Shown: positions 21,818 through 33,498 of the stretch, piece after piece | Position numbering within the stretch: the stretch's first letter is position 1 | How the letters are laid out: each line of letters opens with the position of its first letter | Assembly: GCA_963921195.1 (NCBI GenBank) | Contig: OY992540.1 | Coordinates: forward strand, 131,502,671 to 131,566,670 | Reading direction: 5' to 3' | Length of the DNA: 64,000 bases | Source: Pegoplata infirma | Lineage: Eukaryota; Arthropoda; Insecta; Diptera; Anthomyiidae | Notes under the pieces: generated by a model | Seen by the model: the letters and a program-made list of their open reading frames with translations, nothing else | Told to the model about the DNA's origin: nothing | The model's database searches: none | Made by a program: the position numbers and the translations under genes

Positions 21818-22416
21818 CACAGAAAAAAATATGGAGGAAACAAATTTGAGTAATCACTTGTTTAATTTTTTAAAAAAAATTTGAGTAATTTTTTAATTGA
21901 CGCAATTAAAAATTTACTCAAAAATTGAAAATAAAATTTGAGTAAATAATTTAATACAAATTTAATATTTTTTTTTATTTATTTTTTTTTCTCTTGGTGT
22001 TTTGAATTCTCATTTAGTTTATTGTTTTTTGTATATGTATATGAAAGTTTGAAATCATCTTTATAAAATTTTACTTTGTCTTGAAGACATAAGTATATTT
22101 GGTAAAGTTTGTAAAAGCAATTTTTTTGGAAAAAAAATTAGAAACTTTTTAAACTTTTTAAAAAAATAATTTGATACATTTTGAGTAAATTTTTACTTGA
22201 CACAATTAAAAAGTTACTTAAAAATATTAAAAAATTTTAAGTAAAGATTTAATTGTGTGAATTAATAATTTACTCAAATTTTTTATTAAGCATTTAATAT
22301 TTTTTTATTAAAAGTTTACTCAATACTATTAAATCGTTTACTGGTGGAAAATTGAGTAATTTTTTACTCAATAGTATTAAAAATTTACTCAAAATTTTTT
22401 TTTATTTTTTTCTGTG
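21818..22416. mobile_element. Tc1/mariner-type MITE, CACAGAAAAAAATA family
   Basis: Ends CACAGAAAAAAATA / TTTTTTTCTGTG with TA at 21816-21817 and 22417-22418. 599 bp. The interior is dominated by TTTGAGTAA and TTACTCAAA words in both orientations, so the element can fold back extensively. Confidence 0.75.
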
Positions 22417-22644
22417 TATAATTTGTTTAACATAAAAATTTTAAAAATTTCTTTGATTTTTAAATCCGTAAAAATGACTAATTTTTTTAGCGTAAAATCC
22501 GTCAACATAACAACAGGTTGTTAGCTGACTGTTGCTGTTTCAACACTTTACGGGTTATTAATGAAATGTTTAAATATTTTTTTGTTTTTATTTTTGTATA
22601 CAATTAAAGTTCAACGAAAGTTTAAGTTCAGCTTAATATAAAAA

Positions 22645-24838
22645 AAGTAAGAAAATTATAATCGGTCAAGACCGACTATATAATACCCTACACCAGTGTT
22701 GCGTGGTTAATGGGTCCCAAGTTCAAACATGGACCGATTGGATCTATCTTTTGTCAAATCGTTAATAAGTGTAAAAATCACTCACAAACCAAATTTGATT
22801 GAAATAGGTTTATATTTGTTGCCAATAAACCGCTTTAACTGAATATCGGGCGAAATTTTCATATAGGGCCCAAGTCCAAAATTGGTCCAATTATAATTAC
22901 ATTTGATTAGATAACTAAATTACGCGTTAAACACACACACACAACATTTTAGTAAAATATTTTCTATCGTCATGAAATATGAGAGATTTATGTGAATATC
23001 GGAAAGGTGGTTTGTATAAGAGGTACAAGAAGAACGGGTCCGATTCCTTTAAAAACTTGGAACGGTGATTTGTGAATACAAAGCACGTTTAATTGTCAAA
23101 TTACGAAGGGGTATCTAGTAGGGTGGCTCGTTTTTGGGCTTTTCTCTCTGATCAAATTCTAATACCCGCCAAAAGTGTCGGTCCCCTAAGGGTAACTCAC
23201 ATGCAAAATATCAATCCGATCGGAGTTTATCTTCTGTCTCCACTTTGAGCCTCAAAATTGGAGTTTTTGCAAAAAAGGACTTTTTAAAGAAAAAATAAAA
23301 AAAATTAAAGTTTTTTTATTAAAATAATTAAAAAATTATTTTTGTATAATATTCGATCGTAAATACTTAAATATGAAATTTAAGGATTTTACGATATCAT
23401 TAACCCGTTCAAACTTGATACCAAAAAAATGGCATGGTTTTGGGGGCGTTCTCAAAACACCTTTTTTCAAAATTTTTAAATTTTATTGAAAAAAAATTTA
23501 AAATATATAATTTTTTCTTTCTGAATTCATTAAGAACACCTTGAAGAAGAAAAATGTGAAATATGACGGATATCCGTCGGGCCACTTTTCGGGAATCGCT
23601 GGGGGAAGTTAGCGGATTTCAAGGAAATGTTGGTTTTATCAAAAATTCGGATTAATAAAATCTTATAAATTTCATTTTTGGGAAAATTAACGGGTTTTTG
23701 GTGTCGTGGCATTCTATTAAATAACTTTAAGTCTGTCGTGAAATCTTACCGATCTAGGACGCCTTTAACCCACATTGGCTGGGAGTCAAAAATGACCCCC
23801 GCAGAAGATTTGAAGTTTAGAGCTTAAATTTTGTACTATAAACAAGTATAAAACGGCTTTTGTGTTTTGTACCCCCACTATTATTTCATATTAATATATT
23901 ATCTTTACAAAAATCGTTAACCCTTTTTCGTAGGGGGTCAAAAATTTCCCAAAAATGAAATTTATAAGATTTTATTAATTCGAATTATTGATAAAGCCAA
24001 CATTTCCTTGAAATCCGCTAACTTCCCCCCGCGATTCCCGAAAAGTGGCTCGACGGATATCGGTCATATTTCACATTTTTCTTCTCCAAGTTGTTCTTAA
24101 TGAATTCAGAAAGAAAAAATTATATATTTAAAATTTTTTTTCAATAAGATTTTAAAATTTAGAAAAAAAGTGTTTTGAGAACGCCCCCAAAACCATGCCA
24201 TTTTTTTGGTATCAAGTTTGAACGGGTTAATGATATCGTAAAATCCTTAAATTTCACATTTAAGTATTTACGATCGAATATTATACAAAAATAATTTTTT
24301 AATTATTTTAATAAAAAAACTTTAATTTTTTTTATTTTTTGTTTAAAAAGTCCTTTTTTGCAAAAACCCCAATTTTGAGGCTCAAAGTGGAGACAGAAGA
24401 TAAACTCCGATCGGAGTGATATTTTGCATGTGAGTTACCCTTAGGGGACCGACACTTTTGGCGGGTATTAGAATTTGATCAGAGAGAAAAGCCCAAAAAC
24501 GAGCCACCCTAGTATCTACTACAATACGGTTATTAAATTCATTTGAGCCAAATTAAAAGGGGACGTTTGTATGGGGGCCAGGTCAAAATATGGACCGATT
24601 TTCCAATTTTAATAGGCTTCGGCCTCGGGCCAAAAGAAGTTGTTAATTGCGACCTGTATCGTGTTTACACCGTTACACGGACAGACGGACGGACAGGTGA
24701 ACATTGCTTAATCGACTCAAAAAGTGATTATGAGTTGATCGGTATAATTGAATGTGGGTGTAGGACCAATATTTCGGTTTGCTGCAAACGTCAGCACAAA
24801 CTCATTATACCCTGTACCACAGAGTGGTGTAGGGTATA
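22645..24838 (+). mobile_element. Interspersed family H, copy 1, interrupted by a fold-back MITE
   Basis: Starts near AAGTAAGAAAATTATAATCG and GGTCAAGACCGACTATATAA, then TACCCTACACCA. Ends with the hairpin TATACCCTGTACCAC-AGAG-TGGTGTAGGGTATA (24804-24838). About 120 bp before the end is a GTCY-type run on the minus strand (GGACAGACGGACGGACAGG, 24678-24697) and ATCGACTCAAAAAGTGAT. A terminal hairpin plus (GTCY)n and a TCGACT block resembles the DINE-1/mini-me class of fly repeats. That assignment is from memory of the family layout, not a search. It is split at 23118 by the element at 23119-24511. Confidence 0.65.
23119..24511. mobile_element. hAT-type fold-back MITE, TAGGGTGGCTCG family
   Basis: A 1393-bp palindrome whose arms match for hundreds of bases: TAGGGTGGCTCGTTTTTGGG, CGCCAAAAGTGTCGGTCCCC and CCGATCGGAGTTTATCTTCT on the left reappear inverted on the right. 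The flanking 8-mers are GTATCTAG (23111-23118) and GTATCTAC (24512-24519), seven of eight identical. The loop region is about 23720-23900. The ORF at 23530 lies within an arm. Confidence 0.88.
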
Positions 24839-24839
24839 A

Positions 24840-25088
24840 CAACAACAACAACAAAAATCAGAGTTTGGATTGTTTGATGACAACAGGTATGGATGGATTT
24901 AATTTGGATGTTATTTTAAATTATGTGAATCAGCAGAATACAAAGAAAGGGGATTTAATTTATGCTTAAAATATTACTCGTGAGCAAAAATTAGATAGAA
25001 CAATGGCACATGTTAAAAAATATTAATTGTATAAAAAAAGTTTAAATCATAGAATTTTTCTTTAAGAGAAATTCTTGCTACATAAAAG
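24840..25088. other. Unassigned stretch between family H copy 1 and the next MITE
   Basis: AACAACAACAACAAC microsatellite at 24839-24855, then AT-rich sequence. From about 25020 the words of a 35-bp tandem unit begin (ATAGAATTTTTCTTTAAGAG). Confidence 0.35.
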
Positions 25089-25096
25089 GTATCAAA

Positions 25097-25544
25097 TAGA
25101 AATGCGCGTGTGAATCACGAATTTTTCGTGATTCACGCGTGATCGTGAGTGCGCGTGATTAGGAAAAATAGTTTCGTGCGTGATTAATTTTTGTTTCGTG
25201 AGTTTGCGTGATTGTTTTGTACTGTTTGAAACAGAAAACAAGTAGAAAAAATCGTCATTATATTGAATTTAGAGGGTAATTAATACAAAATTGTAATTAA
25301 AATAAATTTTTATCATTGTTTTAAGGAAATCAATACTTTTTGTGCAAGAAATCGAAAAAAGTAAAATAATAATTTGTTAATTTTAGTTTCGCGAGTCTTT
25401 GTGAGCGTAAGAAAAATTTTAGTTACTCACGTGAGCGTGCGTGAACGTGAGCAGAAAAAATAATTTCGTGCGTGATCGTGCGTGAGCAATATTTTTATTT
25501 CGTGAACGTTCGTGAGTCAAAATTCACTCACGCGCCAATCTCTA
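25097..25544. mobile_element. hAT-type MITE, CGTGAGTG family, copy 1
   Basis: Ends TAGAAATGCGCGTGTGAAT and ATTCACTCACGCGCCAATCT-CTA with an exact 8-bp TSD, GTATCAAA at 25089-25096 and 25545-25552. The interior is low-complexity CGTGAGTG/CGTGATT in both orientations, with AT-rich filler. Confidence 0.85.
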
Positions 25545-25552
25545 GTATCAAA

Positions 25553-25735
25553 CTCATAGAATTTTCTCCTACATAAAACATATTTCGTAAAGAAAAAGTG
25601 TTAGATTCTGAGATATTTCTCGTATAGAAAGTCATAGATTCTGATACATAATTCGTATAGAAATGGTCGCAGACTCTTGAGGCATATATTGTAAAAAAAA
25701 AGTCTTAGAATTTACACTCAAAAAAAAGAATTAAC
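25553..25735. repeat. 35-bp tandem unit, small array
   Basis: About four or five imperfect copies of a unit built on TAGATTCTGAGATATTTCTC and GTATAGAAA. The same unit forms the 56080-57610 array. Confidence 0.5.
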
Positions 25736-25914
25736 TTAAACTTTGAAAAAATTTTCTTCAAATAGTTTATAAATTTTCTCACAATTTAGTTAAATTTAAC
25801 TAAAATTTGGGAAATTTTCCCAAATAGGCCATAATTTTCCTTAAATGGAATTTCCTAATACAGGGAAGAAATTCTTGCCGCCAAAGAAATTTTACCTAAA
25901 TAATTGAAAAAAAA

Positions 25915-27050
25915 AAACAAGTAAGAAAATTATAGTCGGTCAAGACCGCCATATAATACCCTACACCGGTGTTTCCCGGAAAATGGGTCTCAAGTTCAAA
26001 CATGGACCGATGGGATCTATCTTTTGTTAAATCTTTAATAAGTGTAAAAAACACCCACAAACCAAGTTTTAGCGAATTAGGCACCTATTTGTTGTGAATA
26101 CACCGCTTTAACTAAATATCGAGTGAAATTTTTATATGGGTCTAGGTCCAAAAATGGTTCGATAATAATCAGGTTTGATAAGATTACTAAAGTATGCATT
26201 TAATGCATACAAACTTAATTTTTAAAAAATATATTTGATTTTCATGAAATTTGAGAGATTTTTGTGAATATCGGGGCTACAAGAAGAACTGGTCCGATGG
26301 CTTTAAAACTCGGCTTGATGATTTGTGAATACAAAACACGATTACCTGCCAAATTTCGATAGGATACCTTTTATAAAACTGGTGTTAGAGTCAATTGAGG
26401 CAAATTAAAAGGGGACGTTTGTATGGGGGCTAGGTCAAAACATGGACCGATTTTTTCCAATTTCAGTAGGCTTCGTCCTTGGGCCAAAAGAAGCTTAAGT
26501 TTCAAACTTTAGTTAAATCGGTTTATAATTGCGACCTGTATCGTGTTTACACCGTTACATGGACAGACAGACAGACGGACATTGCTAAATCGACTCAAAA
26601 AGTGATTCAGAGTCGATCGGTATGCTTGGAGGTGGGTCTAGTACCAATATTTCGGGTAGTTACAAACATCAGCACAAACTCATTATACCCTGTACCACAG
26701 ACTGGTGTAGGGTAGAGATGGGCGCTGGTCACGTGATTTGCGTGATTCACGTGAATCACGCGTGAGTGTGAGTGATTTTCATTTCAATCACGTGATTGTG
26801 AGTGAGTGTGAGTTGAAAAAAAATTTGAGTGAGTGATTAGTGAGTGAGTCATTTATTTTTTGCGTGAGTTTGCGTGATTAGATTTTTTGATTTGCCAAAT
26901 TTTTTTTTAATTTTTTAATGAATGTGAGTGAGCGTGAGTAAAAAAAAAAAATTGCGTGAGTGATTAGTGAGTGATTCGATTATTTTTTGCGTGAGCGTGA
27001 GTGTGAGCCAAAATCCACTCACGCGCCCATCTCTAGTGTAGGGTATAAAA
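25915..27050 (+). mobile_element. Interspersed family H, copy 2, interrupted near its terminal hairpin
   Basis: Aligns with copy 1 throughout (AGTCGGTCAAGACCGCCATA, TACCCTACACCGGTG, GGGGACGTTTGTATGGGGGC, GACAGACAGACAGACGGACA) but lacks the 23119-24511 insertion, so it shows the uninterrupted state. Its terminal hairpin is split by the element at 26713-27035, and GTGTAGGGTATAAAAA resumes at 27036. Confidence 0.65.
26713..27035. mobile_element. hAT-type MITE, CGTGAGTG family, copy 2
   Basis: A 323-bp element, ends TAGAGATGGGCGC / GCGCCCATCTCTA, exact 8-bp TSD GTGTAGGG at 26705-26712 and 27036-27043. The interior is GTGAGTGAGTG-type repeats. The target is the 3' arm of the family H hairpin. Confidence 0.92.
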
Positions 27051-27079
27051 ATCTTTATTTTTAAAATTTAAATTATATA

Positions 27080-27560
27080 AACTATGCTTCGTCCGAACCG
27101 GCCTTAAGTTGCAAACACTGTAAATGTATTTCTTGATTATGAATCTGAGATGCCCCACTACTAAATATATATTTCGACAAAAATCCAAATCTGTTTTTAA
27201 AAAATTGCGTTTAAACATAAAAAATTTACATTTCAAGCTTATCTCGTAAACGATGACAGATATGAAAAAATGACTACAACAAAAATTATTCCTCGTGAAA
27301 AATGCAAGCTGCTTAGTCACATTTTGCAAGTGCAATGTTTTGTTGCCAAAATTTCCAATTTTAAATCCCGAGCTAAAAACTTCACGTTTTCTGAAGAAAA
27401 ATAACGAATTTTAAATACCGCGATTCGAACTTGTTTATTTACTTACTTTCCTCAAATTTAATCGGTTTTGTTGAAAAAAAAATATATTTTTGCAAGATGT
27501 TTTTTGCAAAAATATTGTTCGCAATTTGAGGTTAAAGTCGGTTCGGACGAAGCGTGTATT
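27080..27560. mobile_element. Small palindromic element, GCTTCGTCCGAACCG ends
   Basis: GCTTCGTCCGAACCG at 27086-27100 is inverted at 27539-27553. Next to the ends are TA dinucleotides, which may be a TA duplication, but the outermost bases do not pair cleanly. About 475 bp, no coding content. Confidence 0.5.
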
Positions 27561-28129
27561 TTTTATTTGTTAAGACAACAGACAATATATGCATGTACTA
27601 GCTTACCATCCCGGTACTTCGTTACCGGTTGTATTGAATACCGGATAATATAAGGATCAGGATTACTCTATCGATTTAAAAAAAATCCTCTACATAGTTT
27701 TTGTTTTATTTACTTGTGGACGTTTAAGTCTTTCATAAAATAATATATTAATGAATAATTTAAACAATAAAATTTGAATAACTTCGCTGGTACGTCACCA
27801 TGCTCGTTTCGGTGAAAAAATATATTGACAATTTTCGAGCCCTTATATCGGGTTTTAAGATTTTGAGTGAATAAATATTTCAGTGAAAAAAAAAATTGGA
27901 ATAAAAATAAGTTTGAGTGGAAAAACATAAAGAGAGAAAAAATATGGAGTCAACAAAGTTAAATACGTAAAATTTAAGTAAAAAGTATCATTCCATATTG
28001 TTCCAAGCTCTATTCCACTTCGTTCCCCGTTTTATTCCATTTCACTTCCAAGTCCATCTCCTTTCGATCCATGTAAGTTTCATTCCTCTCCGTATAATAT
28101 GCGTTAAAAAAATAAAAAGTTCTATTGTC
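27561..28129. other. Unassigned non-coding stretch
   Basis: Contains a TTCCATTTCACTTCCAAGTC-type polypyrimidine run at 27990-28080. No exon, RNA gene or delimited element was recognised. Confidence 0.3.
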
Positions 28130-28723
28130 TTTATATTGTAGATATGAAAAGTACCATTTTACACCACTGTTACCAGGTACCCCTTTTTACCCTAAAATTT
28201 TAAAATATGTCCTTGTCTTGGGTGTTATTTCTGCGGCTTTTAGTTCAATAGTTAGATATCTCAAAATAACCATTTGCCCCCATTTCCCCGTAAAATTATA
28301 TTTTCCAAAAACTGTTTTTTGTGCTATTTAAAACATCAAGTTTCTGAACCATTATTTTAAGAAATATAAGAATAACCAAATTTGCACTTTTTATCCCCTT
28401 TACGATCGGTCGCGACCCTTAGAAACAGAATTTCCAAAAATAACTTTTTAAAGCATTAGTGCCTAGTATAATTACTTCATGAAATATAAAAAGTATCAAA
28501 AAACACTTTTTTACAGCTCTAGAAACAGAATTTTTTGAAAATACTTTATCCGAATGTTTTTTTCATCGAAGTCCCCGACATACCAAAATTCAAGCTTCAA
28601 CGGTCATTATTATAGGACCAAAAAAAAGTGCCAAAATTACACTTTCTTACCCCCGTTAGAAACGAAATTTCAAAAAAGTATCTCTTCCAGAAGGTTTTTT
28701 TCTTCACCGAAAAATCCTACATT
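28130..28723. repeat. Diverged units of the 145-bp array, left flank of the satellite
   Basis: ATATAAAAAGTATCAAAAAA, CACTTTTTTAC, TAGAAACAGAATTT and TTCAAGCTTCAACGG-CATTATTATAGGA mark diverged relatives of the units at 30919-31905, so the 16-bp array sits inside this older array. Confidence 0.5.
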
Positions 28724-30918
28724 CCTTTTTATAAAAGGTTCTTTTTATAAAAGGTACTTTTTGTAAAAGGTACTTTTTACAAAAGGTTCTTTTTATAAAT
28801 GGTACCTTTTATAAAAGGTACTTTTTATAAAAGGTACTATTTATAAAAGGTTCTTTTTATAAATGGTACTTTTTATAAAAGGTACTTTTTATAAAAGGTA
28901 CTTTTTATAAAAGGTACTTTTTATAAAAGGTACTTTTTATAAAAGGTACTTTTTATAAAAGGTACTTTTTATAAAAGGTACTTTTTATAAAAGGTACTTT
29001 TTATAAAAGGTACTTTTTACAAAAGGTACTTTTAATGAAAGGTACTTTTTATAAAAGGTACTTTTTATAAAAGGTACTTTTTATAAAAGGTACTTTTTAT
29101 AAAAGGTACTTTTTATAAAAGGTACTTTTTATAAAAGGTACTTTTTATAAAAGGTACTTTTTATAAAAGGTACTTTTTATAAAAGGTACTTTTTATAAAA
29201 GATACTTTTTATAAAAGGTACTTTTTATAAAAGGTACTTTTTATAAAAGGTACTTTTTATAAAAGGTACTTTTTATAAAAGGTACTTTTTATAAAAGGTA
29301 CTTTTTATAAAAGGTACTTTTTATAAAAGGTACTTTTTATAAAAGGTACTTTTTATAAAAGGTACTTTTTATAAAAGGTACTTTTTATAAAAGGTACTTT
29401 TTATAAAAGGTACTTTTTATAAAAGGTACTTTTTATAAAAGGTACTTTTTATAAAAGGTACTTTTTATAAAAGGTACTTTTTATAAAAGGTACTTTTTAT
29501 AAAAGGTACTTTTTATAAAAGGTACTTTTTATAAAAGGTACTTTTTATAAAAGGTACTTTTTATAAAAGGTACTTTTTATAAAAGGTACTTTTTATAAAA
29601 GGTACTTTTTATAAAAGGTACTTTTTATAAAAGGTACTTTTAATGAAAGGTACTTTTAATGAAAAGTACTTTTTATAAAAGGTACTTTTTATAAAAGGTA
29701 CTTTTTATAAAAGGTACTTTTTATAAAAGGTACTTTTTATAAAAGGTACTTTTTATAAAAGGTACTTTTTATAAAAGGTACTTTTTATAAAAGGTACTTT
29801 TTATAAAGGTACTTTTTATAAAAGGTACTTTTTATAAAAGGTACTTTTTATAAAAGGTACTTTTTATAAAAGGTACTTTTTATAAAAGGTACTTTTTATA
29901 AAAGGTACTTTTTATAAAAGGTACTTTTTATAAAAGGTACTTTTTATAAAAGGTACTTTTTATAAAAGGTACTTTTTATAAAAGGTACTTTTTATAAAAG
30001 GTACTTTTTATAAAAGGTACTTTTTATAAAAGGTACTTTTTATAAAAGGTACTTTTTATAAAAGGTACTTTTTATAAAAGGTACTTTTTATAAAAGGTAC
30101 TTTTTATAAAAGGTACTTTTTATAAAAGGTACTTTTTATAAAAGGTACTTTTTATAAAAGGTACTTTTTATAAAAGGTACTTTTTATAAAAGGTACTTTT
30201 TATAAATGGTAATTTTTATAAATGGTAATTATTATAAAAGGTACTTTTTATAAAAGGTACTTTTTATAAAAGGTACTTTTTATAAAAGGTACTTTTTATA
30301 AAAGGTACTTTTTATAAAAGGTACTTTTTATAAAAGGTACTTTTTATAAAAGGTACTTTTTATAAAAGGTACTTTTTATAAAAGGTACTTTTTATAAAAG
30401 GTACTTTTTATAAAGGTACTTTTTATAAAAGGTACTTTTTATAAAAGGTACTTTATATAAAAGGTACTTTTTATAAAAGGTACTTTTATAAAAGGTACTT
30501 TTTATAAAAGGTACTTTTTATAAAAGGTACTTTTTATAAAAGGTACTTTTTATAAAAGGTACTTTTTATAAAAGGTACTTTTTATAAAAGGTACTTTTTA
30601 TAAAAGGTACTTTTTATAAAAGGTACTTTTTATAAAAGGTACTTTTTATAAAAGGTACTTTTTATAAAAGGTACTTTTTATAAAAGGTACTTTTTATAAA
30701 AGGTACTTTTTATAAAAGGTACTTTTTATAATAGGTACTTTTTATAAAAGGTACTTTTTATAAAAGGTACTTTTTATAAAAGATACTTTTTATAAAAGGT
30801 ACTTTTTATAAAAGGTCCTTTTTATAAAAGGTACTTTTTATAAAAGGTACTTTTTATAAAAGGTACTTTTTATAAAAGGTTCTTTTTATAAAAGGTAATT
30901 TTTATAAAAGGTACTTTT
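28724..30918. repeat. 16-bp tandem satellite array, about 137 units
   Basis: Nearly pure head-to-tail copies of TTTTTATAAAAGGTAC for about 2.2 kb. Scattered variants: TTTTTAATGAAAGGTAC-like units (29030, 29640, 29656), AAGATAC (29209, 30780), 15-bp units lacking one base (29805, 30413, 30485) and a TGGTAATT cluster at 30205-30230. Edges are more degenerate than the centre. Each unit is nearly self-complementary, with GTAC at the joint and TTTATAAA in the middle. Confidence 0.95.
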
Positions 30919-31905
30919 TACCCTTTTTACCCCCGTAGAATCAACATTGGCTAAAACCCAGCCTTATTGAATATTTTTTCCGGAAGGTGAACCTACATTA
31001 CAAATTTCAAGTTTCTAGTACCATTATATAAGTTTATGTAAAAGGTACCAAAAGTACAGTTTTTTACCCTTTTTCCCCCCTAGAATCATCATTGGCAAAA
31101 ATCCAGCCTAAATGGATCTTTATTCCGAGAGGTGAACATACAGTCCAATTTTCAAGTCTCTATGACTATTATTTCAGGAGATATAAAAAGTACCAAAAGT
31201 ACACTTTTTTACCCATTTTACCCCCGTAGAATCAGCATTGGCAAAAACCCAGCCCTAGTGATTTTTTTTTTCCGGGGGGTTAACCTACATTGCAAATTTC
31301 AAGTTTCTAATACCATTATTTAAGGAAATAAAAAAGGTACCAAAAGTACAGTTTTTTACCCTTTTTACCCCCTTAGAATCATCATTGGCGAAAATCCAGC
31401 CTTAGTGAATCTATATTCCGGGAGGTGAACAAACAGTCCAAATTTCAAGTCTCTGTGACAATTATTTAAGAAAATATAAAAGGTACCAAAAGTACAGTTT
31501 TTTACCCTTTTTACCCCCTTAGAATCAACATTGGCAAAAGTCCAGCCTTACATGATCTACATTCCGGGAGGTGAACATACAGTCCAAATTTCAAGTCTCT
31601 ATGACCATTATTTCATGAGATATAAAAAGTACCAAAAGTCCAGTTTTTTACCCTTTTTACCCCCTTAGAATCAACACTGGCAAAAATCCGGCCTTAGTGT
31701 ATCTATGTTCCGGGAGGTGAACATACAGTCCAATTTTCAAGGCTCTATGACCATTATTTCAGAAGATATAAAAAGTACCAAAAGTACAGTTTTTTACCCT
31801 TTTTACCCCCTTAGAATCAACACTGGAAAAAAATCCAGCCTTAGTGGATCTTTATTCCGGGAGGTGAACCTACAGTCCAAATTTCAAGTCTCTAGCTTCA
31901 GCGGT
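30919..31905. repeat. Tandem array of about 145-bp units, seven copies
   Basis: Unit landmarks TTTTTACCCCC-TAGAATCA, TTGGCAAAAATCCAGCC, TTCCGGGAGGTGAAC, CAAATTTCAAGTCTCTATGA and ATATAAAAAGTACCAAAAGT recur with starts near 30930, 31070, 31210, 31357, 31505, 31655 and 31798. The later units are the most alike. Confidence 0.85.
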
Positions 31906-31985
31906 TTGGGCTGGGCGATGATGAATCAGTCAATAAGTCAGTCAGTCAGTCAGTCAGTCACATTACTCTTTTATATATATAGATA
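31906..31985. repeat. End of the satellite-bearing repeat: (GTCA)n then TTTTATATATATAGAT
   Basis: GCGGTTTGGGCTGGGCGATG is followed by a run of five GTCA units (31936-31959) and CTTTTATATATATAGAT. The mirror image (ATCTTTATAATAAAAACTTC then CTGTCTGTCTGTGG) starts a repeat at 44298. It probably marks the end of a mobile element containing the arrays. Confidence 0.5.
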
Positions 31986-32691
31986 ATTTATTTTAAATAC
32001 AACACCTCCACTTAAGTGCCCATCGCAAGCGATATTTAATGAAATAACAGCAAATTGAAATGTAGTGTACGAATATATAAAAAATTAATAACATTGTGTT
32101 ATTTTTGTTATAATGACGATCGATTATGAAGATGATGATGTTAAGTTAAAAATACCCCCTATTCCAGAGAGGAGTTTTTAACAAATATATGAACACACAT
32201 TTGCAATATTTGAAAAAAAAACTAAGTCAAAAGTTTAAATTCTTATTAGATTGGTCGCCACCGCGTCTTATTTTTATTTTTTAATTTTAATTTTTAAAAC
32301 GAAAATACTATACGATCAATATACAAAGAAGTCAGTTCAATACTGGTGGGCATGTCATAAAATGAAACGTTTGAGAGCTTAATGAAAAGCAATATTACTA
32401 CACCATTTTTAGATGGTGTTCGATAAAAGAAATATCAATTCAAATTTTGAAATTCTATTTTAATATTTAAATTTATAAAATTCACTTATTATCCGACCTA
32501 TAAATTCTATTTTGAGAAAGATTACTCTAGTTCGAGGTCACATTTCTTTACAAATCATTACGATGATATTGTCAAAGTAACACTTTTTAAGTAACAAATA
32601 TTCAAGCTTGAGGTCATAAGTTTTAAATGTTTTTTATCCCTGAAGATGCTATTCAAAGAATAGAGAAATATTAGAAATATTTTAATAAATA
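31986..32691. other. Unassigned stretch; left arm of a fold-back
   Basis: 32608-32636 (AAGCTTGAGGTCATAAGTTT) is inverted at 33518-33545, so the retrotransposon at 32692-33498 sits in the loop of an older inverted repeat. The rest shows nothing. Confidence 0.4.
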
Positions 32692-33498
32692 GGTTAGGGG
32701 TGGTGGAGCCTAAAGTTCAGACTCCTCGCATAGACCGGCTGGTCCATAGCGATACCACAATTTCCTTCAGCGACGAGGATAAAACGCGTTAGTCCATGTT
32801 GCGAACAGTTTTAGTTGCGTAAGGTCCGTGGCGGCGATATCATCCAGATTCTCGATTTCTGCTTTACCTAGTATTCGCTCGCGGTGTCTGGCCAATGCGG
32901 GGCATTTGCACAGAATATGTTCAACTGTTTCATCTGTATTAGGTTCATCACATTTTCTACAATTGGCATCCGAGATAAGTCCCATAGTTTTCGCGTGAAA
33001 AGCAATTAGGCAGTGTCCTGTGACCACTCCCGTGAGTAAACGACAATCCTCTCTGCTAAGAGAGAGAAGGTAGCGAGTTTTCCCGAGGTCGTAATGCGGC
33101 CAGATTCTTCTGGTGATACTGCTCGTGCTTAGCTCTCTCCATTTCCTGTTTGCAATAGAAATGCAACGACAGTCACTTCTCGTCCTATAGTACTGAATCG
33201 GGGGCTCAATATGAACAAAAGTTCCTACGCCATCTGCTCCAAGCTTAGCGAGCTCATCAGCTTTCTCGTTCCCATCTACTCCCCTATGTCCAGGTACCCA
33301 TACAAGAGATACGGTATTATTCCCGGATAGTTTCTGAAGATTCTCGTAACATTTAAAAACGACTTTTGATTTAATACAAAAGCTCATTAGAGCCTTTAGT
33401 GCAGCTTGACTGTCGACGTAAAAGTTTATCATTTTACCCGTTTCCCCAAGAAACTGTGAGGCTGCCTTATCTATAGCACCTATTTCAGCCTGGAAAAT
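32692..33498 (-). pseudogene. Non-LTR retrotransposon family C, 5'-truncated RNase H tail
   Basis: A minus-strand open frame of 221 residues, plus an upstream in-frame start VFQAEIGAIDKAASQFLGET. It covers most of an RNase H domain (FYVDSQAALKAL with the catalytic Asp; WVPGHRGVDGNEKADELAK with the His/Asp pair) and then a Cys/His cluster (CRKCDEPNTDETVEHILCKC). It ends at a stop near 32767, then 75 bases of 3' untranslated sequence ending CACCCCTAACC. The first RNase H Asp and everything upstream is missing. A perfect 12-bp TSD (TTTTAATAAATA, 32680-32691 and 33499-33510) shows a single truncated insertion. The open frame is intact over 221 codons, so the insertion is young compared with families A and B. 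Confidence 0.85.

Noticed and set aside
24543..24969. Plus-strand ORFs of 98 and 73 codons
   Set aside because: The first lies in the 3' part of family H; parts of the frame recur at 26479 and 37187 because of the repeat, not because of a gene. The second runs past the repeat end without any exon signal.
29000..30900. Possible CRISPR-like or phage repeat array
   Set aside because: Units are contiguous 16-mers with no spacers, in a fly-like eukaryotic context; it is a satellite.
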